From: Delphinus delphis
Lineage: Eukaryota; Chordata; Mammalia; Artiodactyla; Delphinidae
Assembly (NCBI RefSeq): GCF_949987515.2
Contig: NC_082685.1
Location: 31,124,668-31,188,667, forward strand
Direction of reading: 5' to 3'
DNA length: 64,000 bases
Positions 55,860-64,000 of the stretch are shown in pieces. The first letter of the stretch is position 1; every line of letters starts with the position of its first letter. The translations under genes were made by a program, and so were the position numbers. A model generated the notes under the pieces. The model did not search any database. It was given only the letters and a program-made list of their open reading frames with translations, and had not been told where the DNA came from.

Positions 55860-56570
55860 TGATTAAACTTTAGACAGGTATCCTTCTGACTCCAGGTCCC
55901 AGACCTCACTTTTCTTAGAGCATTTACTTGAGAAAACTTTAAGTGTAAATTCTCCTCTGCCCCTTTGAGGTGTAAATCTCCTCCCAGCCCCTCCTCAGCT
56001 TTACAACCCAGGAATTATTTCTTAAGGCTTGGGATGTATCCCTTTGAAATGTAACCACCAAGAAACAGGATGCCCCTACCACCCAGTCTCTGTGGGAGGG
56101 AAGAAGCCTAACTAACTTGGATGAATGCCAATCAGCAAACACAGATGGCCTAATCACACTGAATAACCTCAAACCTAATGCCCTCCATTACGCTCCTGTA
56201 AGTTTACCCCAGTGCTTGAGAAGTCCTCCACTTTCATTTCAGAGGAGTTGAATTCAGTCTCTCCTCCCTACTGCAGTAGTCTTGAATAAAATCTTCCTTG
56301 TTGGGCTTCCCTGGTAGCGCAGTGGTTGAGAGTCCGCCTGCTGATGCAGGGGACACGGGTTTGTGCCCTGGTACGGGAAGATCCCACGTGCCGCGGAGTG
56401 GCTGGGCCCGTGAGCCATGGCCGCTGAGCCTGCGCGTCTGGAGCCTGTGCTCCGCAACGGGCGAGGCCATAGCAGTGAGAGGCCTGTGTAGAGCAAAAAA
56501 AAAAAAAAAAATCTTCCTTGTTATTTTTAGTAAGTGTCCAGTGTAACTTCTCTTTGATACTGGTGAATAT
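55860..56570 (+). mobile_element. probable ERV-L-like LTR, split by a SINE
   Basis: The 3' part reads 'attcagtctctcctccctac', 'tgcagtagtcttgaataaaa', then after the SINE 'atttttagtaagtgtccagt', the usual order of a poly(A)-signal region and U5 in ERV-L-type LTRs. Upstream 'aggaattatttcttaaggct' and 'gaatgccaatcagcaaacac' fit U3. The left edge is a guess. The AATAAA at 56285-56290 lies at the SINE target site. Confidence 0.48.
56303..56507 (+). mobile_element. CHR SINE (short form) with target duplication
   Basis: Head 'gggcttccctggtagcgcag', B box altered to 'gggtttgtgcc', full CHR body and an A tail. The 15-bp target duplication 'aaaatcttccttgtt' is perfect at 56288-56302 and 56508-56522. 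The frames at 56234-56573 (minus) and 56298-56546 (plus) are SINE translations. Confidence 0.95.
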
Positions 56571-56574
56571 CAAT

Positions 56575-57980
56575 CAAATACTCCAGGAATTATTTGAAAC
56601 TGAGGAGATCTTTGGACGTGATACAGCGCATGGTATGGTAGACCCTACTTGGCACTTCCTGCCCAGCATCTACTCACTTTTTTTCTTATACCACCACCAG
56701 GATTTCACTTTTAAAAGCTCTGCTGCATAGAGCTTTGTGTGAACTGTCAATCAACATGCATTGCCTCCTCTCCCCATTCCTTGCCAAGTGATGGACCTGT
56801 GACTCGGATGCGGGAGCTGGAATTATGAAACACTCAAGGGTATTTGAGTCTTTAATTGAATGCCTCAGGACAGAAAACGTTTGAAGCAAATTCATCCGAA
56901 TGTCAGCAGTTTGAAGAGACTATTCATTAGTCTTCACTTGGCAGAGTCCAGGAGCTCTTTTAGCTCCAGATGTCTTATGAAATGTAGCTCTTGAGTTCAT
57001 TCTGTTTGCTGAGTTACCAAGCTACCCCATTGCCTTCCTTTGTCACCTACTTTATTATTTTTTCTTACATTAACCATGATTCACACTTTGCTGCTTGCAA
57101 TAAAAGAACCATAATGGGTACATGTAAGATGGGAACTCAATTCATTTTTATATGTATAATAAAGGACAGGGAAACCATAGAAGTATATTCCATCCCATCC
57201 TATCTTATCCTATCCTGTCCTATAATTTCCCTCCCTCTTTTTCCTCCTTCCTTTTATTCTTCCCATATCTCTCAACTAATTATCTACATATCTATTGGTC
57301 AGTACACACAGATTTTAATTATATTTTTAATAGAGCTTTCTTAATTTTGTTTTTTTTTTCTTTTTATTAACTTTTCTTTTTTCTTCTTTTACCTTTTTTT
57401 TTTTCTATTTTTCCTGACACAATTCTAAGCTATATCCTTGGCCCATCAATCAATTGTAAACAGAATATCTGCATCCAATTGTGTGGGTTCTGCTACCCAC
57501 AACTCTAGGGCATATAAGGTACCTGGAGCCCCTTGAGTGTAGCCTGCATAACCCACTTGCTGTCCCTGAGGGTAAGGTTCTTGCTGAGAGCTCTTCAGTG
57601 ACTGTGTATGCTAAAGATTACACTGATATCTTTCAGATCTATCACTCAGGTTATGGTGAACATTCTCACTCCTGGCTTCTCCTCTATGCTGTTTTCCAAG
57701 TTATATACGAAGTGCTAATTTGAGTTCAAGACTTTACTACTTCATAGTCGCAGATCAAGATACAACTGCAAGAATCAAAACCTTTACATATAGATTGTAG
57801 GTGTGAGGAAGGAAGGGCATGGATGTGTTTTTACATCTATCATCTGTGCATTAGGAGGAGCACGAGTAATGCCAAAACAAAGCAGGTGACTTGAAGTTAA
57901 TCAGACCTCTGTTAGCATCCTGACTCAAAACATTAAAAAAATTCTACTTTCATTTCTATTGTTGCTGCTGTTATTTTAAT
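56575..57980. other. no recognisable gene; pyrimidine-rich tracts
   Basis: Frames up to 117 codons (56991-57344) cross a T/C-rich zone and have no similarity known to me. A degenerate (TATCC)n run lies at about 57190-57225, and T-rich tracts at 57348-57410. Confidence 0.42.
57190..57225. repeat. degenerate (TATCC)n tract
   Basis: Successive 'catcc', 'tatct', 'tatcc', 'tatcc', 'tgtcc', 'tat' units. Interrupted, so probably stable. Confidence 0.8.
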
Positions 57981-57984
57981 ACTG

Positions 57985-58095
57985 GGCATATTTCCTCAGT
58001 TTCCTCAGCTATGATTTTGAGATTATAATTCCTATTTCAGGGGTGCTGTGAAATTATGTAAATGAAACTCTCTAGGACCTAATACATAAGGTACA
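57985..58095 (+). mobile_element. MIR-like remnant
   Basis: 'tttcctcagtttcctcagct', 'gagattataattcctatttc', 'gggtgctgtgaaattatgta' and 'ctaggacctaatacataag' fit the sense MIR core. Confidence 0.52.
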
Positions 58096-58099
58096 ATTA

Positions 58100-61000
58100 G
58101 TTAGTAGAGGTAATGAGAATGATGTTGATTAATACTGGTACTTATTTATTGTGGAGGGAGCAATCCCTAATGATAGTGCACTGCATTGGTGGAGGAAAAC
58201 TCCATTATCAGTAAATATCATTGCACCAAGTATGAGCGATAGAAATATTAGAAATGTAGGCCGTTTTGCAAAAGTAAGGGGGCAAAGTTCTTTTAATAAA
58301 GCCAGGAGCACATGTGACAGCCAAAGAGCTATCACAGGGACCCTGTTGGGAAAACACAGAAACTTTCAGGGCATAGAAATCTTTTGTTTCTCTAAATGTG
58401 AAGAGAAATTCCCTGGCAGATGGGGTTTGGTAAGTGCTTACAACTCCAATATAAATAGAAAGAAAGACTTAAAATCAGTAAACACAACCTAGATATAAAT
58501 ACTACAACCTCATCTTTCATGTCACTTAAATAATTAAAGCACTTCTCATTGAATAATGAAGTTATTTAAGGAGAAACATCAGAAGAGCATCCAGCCGGCA
58601 GATCTAACTGCTTTTGCCTCGAGTGACATGTTCCCAGCAGTGGGTCATATTATGCCTTCATAAAATGTGTTCTGTCATTTTTTCAGTGCTGTTATTTTTG
58701 GCGGATACTAAGAAAAAATGTCTATCTATGTTGTATAAAATCTTTGGATGAAAATAAGGGAGTGAGTGATTTCTAACATAGGTGAAGCCCTCCAACAACT
58801 TAATGCCAGGCTTGTCCAAACCACAGGGGTGAAACTGACACTCAGGCAGAGCAATACAAAGATGCAGGGATCTTAACACCATAACGGCAGGTGTTTTGCT
58901 TTACCACATAAATTTTATGAGAAACTGCAACTACATTAAGGGCAAGATATAGAGTAAAATTTTTGTCCTAGGTCAGCGTTTCTCAAAAAATGTTTTAATA
59001 GGTATCTTATAAAGCAGATTTCATGATGAACTAAGTTTGGAAAACACCAGGTTAACAAAGTTAAGCAAATTTTACCTAATATTGCATCTAGTTACTCTAC
59101 TACCCAATGGCAGAGTTACTATTAACCATGATCTGTCATCTCTTTATTTCTTAGGAGTTGGGTATAAGGCTCAAGTTATAGCACATTTCCCAGCCTTCCT
59201 TGCGGTTAGGTGTGGCCATATGACTAAGGTTTTCTCCAGTGGAATATGCATTAATATGATGTATATTAGTTAATGTCCTGGCCCATAAACCTTCCCCTGA
59301 ACACTCCTCCCTAAGCTCTCACACTTCCTGCTGACTATACGACAACAAACTAGAGTTATCTGAGAAGCCATCTTTTGGAAATGGCAGAACTGCTGACATC
59401 TTGGGTCCTACAATGAGTCCAAGGAGCAGAGAGCAAACTTTCTCTGCTAAATTAAAACTACCATCCTGAATTTCCTTCCCATACCCTTGGCTGTCTCCCC
59501 TCTATTATACACGCAATTTTTTAAAAATCTAAATAATGTTACTTAATTAAAACTTTAAGAAAGAGGCACATTCTTAGCATTATGCAGGTACATATCTGGA
59601 TTTTTTAACTTATGCATACTATATAGTTTGTTATTGGTTGGACATCATATGCATTGAACTTCTGGGAAATGTCCACATCCAATCATCATTGTTTTTGCCA
59701 CATTCACATTAATTACTAGAAGGATTTCATGGAAACAACTTTCCTTGGGTTGTGTATAACTTGATTACTAATCACGAGAATAAACTTCAAAGAAACTGAG
59801 TTGAGATAAAAATCAAAATGGGACCTATATATCAGAGTGGTGAAAGCCCACTGAATTAAAATACGTAATACCTTTCAATATTTTTATTGACTTTCATACG
59901 TTTAACCTCTTATAGTTATTGCTAAAGGGGTAGATATAAGATTGGCTTCTCGATTAGCTACAACTTTTTAAAAAACAATTAATTTAACCAGCATTTATCT
60001 GAAAACCATTAAATACTATAATCCCAATGCCAATCACTGGTTCTCGGGCTAAAACTGTTCATTAGCAAGCATTAAATTTATTGATTCACAGACAGGCATC
60101 TCTTTGATAAGATTTTGAACTGCTCAAAAGAACATATGGTAATAACTCTGAGTATTAGAGTTCTAGGGAAAAATAAAGTTACACACACGTAAAAAACAAT
60201 TCCATTATTTATCTCACTGTGAATATCTACTGCAATCACTGGGTATTTATTTCTTCTGTTTGGGAATCTAGACTTAGGTATCTGAATATACACATGACAT
60301 ATATATATCTACATACTGTAGATTTTTGATGTGGATCACCAAATGTCACACGAAGTGAAATGCCTTCTTATGGACATTAAGAGAGGACTAAGTTTCTACT
60401 ATAAGAAAAGTATATGGACATATGTTAATTTAGACTTGCCAAATACTTTCATATCCAGTGCCAAATTCATGAGGTTTTTTGTAACTAATGTGTTGAGAAA
60501 AAGTCTGAGGCTGAGTCCTAGCTCAGTAAGAAGTAATGTTGGCATTGATTAGTGATGATGATTGTGAGTTCTGGAACCATGATTGATAACATGTCAAGGA
60601 GCCATGTTTCCTGTAAATAGTAACCTAAATTTTGGTTGAGGTAAGTTAGCTATTCATTGAGTGGCATGGTTATTCTGATATCTAGTTATGCAAGATTTAC
60701 GCCAATTTTTCTCTGACAGTGTGCCAAAACACCACATGTAAAATACGGAAAATATTTGGGTTACCAACTTTTTACTGGTAGCAAGATACTATCTGGGAGT
60801 ATCAAATGATGTGGTCTCCCACACATTTCTCTTATGTGGTCACAATCATCTTTTGCCTCAGGGAAGAAAAGAATTGACATAGAAGGAAAGTAAAGAGGAA
60901 GATGAGTCAATAATGAGGTTTTGGCTTCTGAAAGTAGGCTCTTTCAATCTTTATCAGGGAAAGTACTTGTGAAAAAAATGAATATTTTAATTTGCAAGCA

Positions 61001-62620
61001 CTTGGGTATTGTTTCGGGGGGATATGAGAGTAGTTGGAGTCTCATTATGAAAGAAAAACGCAAAAACTTAACTATAAACATTAACTGGCAAAAGACTAAA
61101 TGGTTATGATACCGGAAGACAGAGGGGGCATGAGAAGGGAGGCCAATGCAGTCACCCAGCTTTGGAGAGACCACAGCGGAGCTGGCTTTGAGAGAATGCC
61201 CAGTCCCTGCCTGAGTGGGCAGAGTCACCAGAGTTACCAACAGGAAGCTACAAAGGAACCTAACCAATGCCCTGCGTGAATCCTTTACCATTGAAGGGAC
61301 CACCCTCATTCTGCCTGCTCGGGTCATATTAGTTGCCCTTCCCTTTATGCATTCTTTGGGAGCATTCTCCTCCACAGCTGCCTATACTTTGTCCTGGAAA
61401 TTTCCTGAGGAGTAATCCTGCCAGATTTTTTTCTTATCTCTCCTGACTACCTTATGATGGTAAAATTTTTAGGAATCTTGCCAGCTATGTGTTATCAGTC
61501 ATGGTAGAATATTTATACCAAGAACACTGGCAAATGATACAAATACCTCGGCCTATAATCTCCCCAGTATAGGTGGTGAGGCCACGGCCAAAGAGGAGGG
61601 CATGGAATAGAGAAGTCCCTTAGCACTGCATTTAAACAGGTTGGAAGTAAGCAGAAGCATTTGAAGATATCCCTCACACTATTTACAAGTCTAATACTCA
61701 TCACCAATGATTATTCTTTGAAGGCTTATGATATACTAAGCCCTATGATTATGAATATGTCCTACCAAAATTAAGAAAAGTCACCTATACATGCTTCTAA
61801 ATGCTAAAGCCCTTGGGGAAAATTCTTTCAGAATTGACTCAAAACTGAGAAAAGACTTTGAGTTCTGTTTCTTGGAACTATTGAAGCAAAAGACCATTAA
61901 CAGCCTGATAATCCTGCAAAACACGTTTACCTCAGGAAAACTCCTGGGCAATATGGAAACCACAGGAGTGGATTAAACTGCCCACTCAAGTGCTCTATGT
62001 TGTCTTCAACCTAAGGTTTAAAGAAGCAGAGCTGAAAAAAGCTGCGCCCCCCCCCTCCCACAAACACACATGCTTCTATGAGGAAGTCAAGTATCAAAAA
62101 TTCTGCGAACATCATTTCTCTAGTTACTTGTTAATGACATGACACTACTGTGAATTTTGGAGGTTGTGGTCCCCATGACTTCTCAAAGGTCATTTGTAAC
62201 TACATCTTCTAAGAGCTATGAGCCCTTGCCATCCATGGAATAAAGTTGACCGGCTGACAGTAATGAGACAAATACCTATTAGCTTCATGCCTCAGCAACT
62301 GTAATGTCCCTAGTGAATCCTTGACATTTACTGTGTGCAATCTCCCCTGGTATAAAACGTAATTTGAAAAACAATGGGAACGCACAAACATGTCGACAAT
62401 TGCTATGCCAGCCAGGAACCGACTCCTTAAATGACGTTATAACCTGTTCCTTGAGTACTGATTAGGGTGTGCAAATAAAATAGCTGCAGATACTTGGAAG
62501 AGATGTTTAATACCAAACCATTCTTTTACAACAGTTTCTTTTTATTTGAATCAGGACCTCACCATCTTAAAAAACTATTCTAGCTTTTAGGAATGTGAAT
62601 TTTTCACACAGCAGGGCTTT
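58100..62620. other. no recognisable gene
   Basis: About 4.5 kb without a named repeat. It holds the longest open frame of the window (60944-61375, minus, 143 codons) and a 113-codon plus frame (58151-58492). Neither shows a signal, domain or context that I recognise. A C9 tract lies at 62047-62055. Confidence 0.42.
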
Positions 62621-62624
62621 ATAA

Positions 62625-63095
62625 CATAAATCTGATATGATCACTCCCCAAAGCACTTAGAATAAAATCCAAAAATCTAAACTCTTGCAGCTCTGTGATC
62701 TATAAAACTCTCTAGGAGCTAGATACTATCTAACTCATCTAAGTTATTTTCCCACCACTCTCCTTGCCTTACTATACTCCAAATAGCCTTCTTGTTCTCT
62801 GGCTCTAACATGCCAGGCCCAGGGAGCCTCCAGGACTTGCTGTTTGTAGGTCCTTCTCCTGCAGTGTTCCTTCCCACCATCAATCCTTGCATGGTTGGAC
62901 CCTTTTCTTCCTTCCAAGCATAGCTCAGATTTCTCATCCTCAGGAAGACTTTCCTGGGCCACTCAACCAGTTTGGCCATTGTCACTCACTCTATCACACG
63001 GCTCTGATTTATGTTCTTTATATCATATTATATATTTTGCTTATTTTTATTTCAATAGAATTTGAGCTCCAAAGAATAGTAGCCCTTTCATACCT
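62625..63095 (+). mobile_element. L2 LINE 3' region
   Basis: Sense L2 over about 470 bp: 'tagaataaaatccaaaaatc', 'accactctccttgccttact', 'ttgttctctggctctaacat', 'gccaggcccagggagcctcc', 'tctcatcctcaggaagactt', 'tcctgggccactcaaccag' and 'caatagaatttgagctcc'. It lacks the last 80 bases. Frames at 62719-63141 on both strands are shadows. Confidence 0.66.
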
Positions 63096-63099
63096 TTGT

Positions 63100-63855
63100 T
63101 TGGATCATAAAAACAAAACAAAACAAAAAAAGTTGCTCTGATCCTGATATATTTTGAGAATGTTCTGTTTTCCACTGAGCATGTCCACTTGGAAATGCAT
63201 TGGAAAGTACTTTCAATATCTTGGCAAAGAATCATAGAATCTATGAATAATGGAATCCAAAAGATTACCTAGTCCAACCACTTTGTTTTAAAGCTGAAAA
63301 TGCTGAATTGAAGTGGCAGACTCAGACATGCATTTCTGGCTCTTATTTCAAACCTTTCTCCAACATACCAGAATCTGTTATGAAGATTTAGCATTAAACA
63401 GGCTTTAGCAAAAATATCAACTTTGTCTAAAATTATCAAAATTTTGAAAATTAGATGTAACTTATTTTTTGAATTTCTGGAAAAAAAATCTGAAGTTTTT
63501 CTTTGTTGTGTAGAGAAGAAACCTTAAGCTTAGGTATACAAAATTTCCTAAAGCTGTATCTGTCTCATGTAAGATTCCCCAAAGCATTTCCATTCTCATT
63601 TTCAAAGGTCTACTTAACAAACCTCCTTTGTTCATGCATTCATTCATCCATACTTTAATGCCTGTACAGAACTGTGGGAGACAAAGCAGAGAACAAGAGC
63701 TCATGGACACAAAAAGAAAAAACTGAGTGGCAAGAAAGACACAAAGGTAATGGCTAACTGATCAACAAAGGTAGCACAGATGTCACAGAAACCATCATCT
63801 TCATAAAATGAGAAGATTCATTTTCTGAATGGCTACTTGTCAGGAATTTTGGTAG
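63100..63855. other. no clear feature; weak MIR/L2-like blocks
   Basis: A block near 63230-63345 ('gattacctagtccaaccact') and one near 63625-63700 ('tgcattcattcatccatact') recall old MIR/L2 sequence but are too short to call. No gene seen. Confidence 0.38.
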
Positions 63856-63859
63856 ACAG

Positions 63860-64000
63860 ATTTCCAATTTTCATATTCTCCCTGAAAACTCAGGATTATA
63901 ATTTCTATTTTATAGATGAAGAAACTAATGATCAGTGAGGCGAAAAAACGTATTCAAGGTGACCCATCTCATTTAGTTCAAAGCTAGGTATCTAACTGTA
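63860..64000 (-). mobile_element. MIR SINE remnant, cut by the window edge
   Basis: 'attttatagatgaagaaact', 'aatgatcagtgaggcgaaaa', 'attcaaggtgacccatctc' and 'caaagctaggtatctaact' fit the antisense MIR core, which runs off the end. Confidence 0.52.

Noticed and set aside
58151..58492. 113-codon plus frame rich in Arg, Lys and Asn
   Set aside because: It looked protein-like at first, but I could match it to no family and it has no exon signals. Length is within chance for 64 kb.
1..64000. CRISPR array, prokaryotic operons, phage or plasmid features
   Set aside because: The window is mammalian. The short tandem units found are not regularly spaced and no bacterial gene is present.

Overview
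The window is mammalian nuclear DNA, most likely from a whale or dolphin (hippopotamus is the main alternative). The evidence is the transposon content. Several SINEs have the CHR layout: a tRNA-derived head with intact Pol III A and B boxes, a fixed body, an A-rich tail and target-site duplications. CHR SINEs are established markers of Cetacea, hippos and ruminants, and I recognised no ruminant-type BovB/Bov-A copies. L1 copies carry a 5' UTR and 3' UTR of the cetartiodactyl type. The older layer (MIR, L2, MER5A, MER20, MLT1, MLT2, MER2/Tigger) is common to placental mammals.

I found no functional protein-coding gene, exon, structural RNA gene or CRISPR array. The longest open frame is 143 codons, matches no family I recognise, and is consistent with chance. 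Several of the longer frames lie inside SINEs, L1 or L2, or cross simple repeats. This looks like intergenic or deep intronic sequence.

Layout. Bases 1-10200: MIR, L2, MER5A and MER20 fossils plus one long CHR SINE (about 7033-7391), with anonymous AT-rich DNA between. Bases 10261-16150: the most structured segment. It holds an old L1 3' end, then an L2 apparently split by a large minus-strand L1 (about 11415-15756). That L1 keeps its 5' UTR, a broken ORF1 and about two thirds of ORF2, and its 5' end abuts the poly(A) of another L1. Bases 16451-18390: CHR SINE, L1 3' end, GA repeat. Bases 20045-23781: two MLT1-type LTRs (one holding a CHR SINE) and an ERV LTR with TATA box, poly(A) signal and 4-bp flanking duplication. 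Bases 27618-30180: MLT1-type LTR and a young L1 tail inside an old L1. Bases 33047-33890: an MLT2-type LTR split by a Tigger/MER2 element. Bases 34000-49900: mostly anonymous, with a nested inverted repeat carrying two octamer motifs (35835-35886), a MaLR LTR (about 41985-42352) and a 42-base T tract. Bases 49990-56570: a long antisense L2, an unresolved purine-rich segment, a short CHR-type SINE, a solo LTR with perfect 4-bp duplication (53661-54259), and an LTR 3' end interrupted by a CHR SINE. Bases 57000-64000: mostly anonymous, with MIR and L2 remnants.

No genes act together here; the content is layered transposition history. I found no convincing undescribed biological system. The best leads are the L1/L1/L2 junctions, the LTRs with exact target duplications, the octamer hairpin, and two stretches that may be conserved noncoding DNA. 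Repeat names come from recall of consensus sequences, not a database search, so family level is more reliable than subfamily and edges of old copies may be off by tens of bases.
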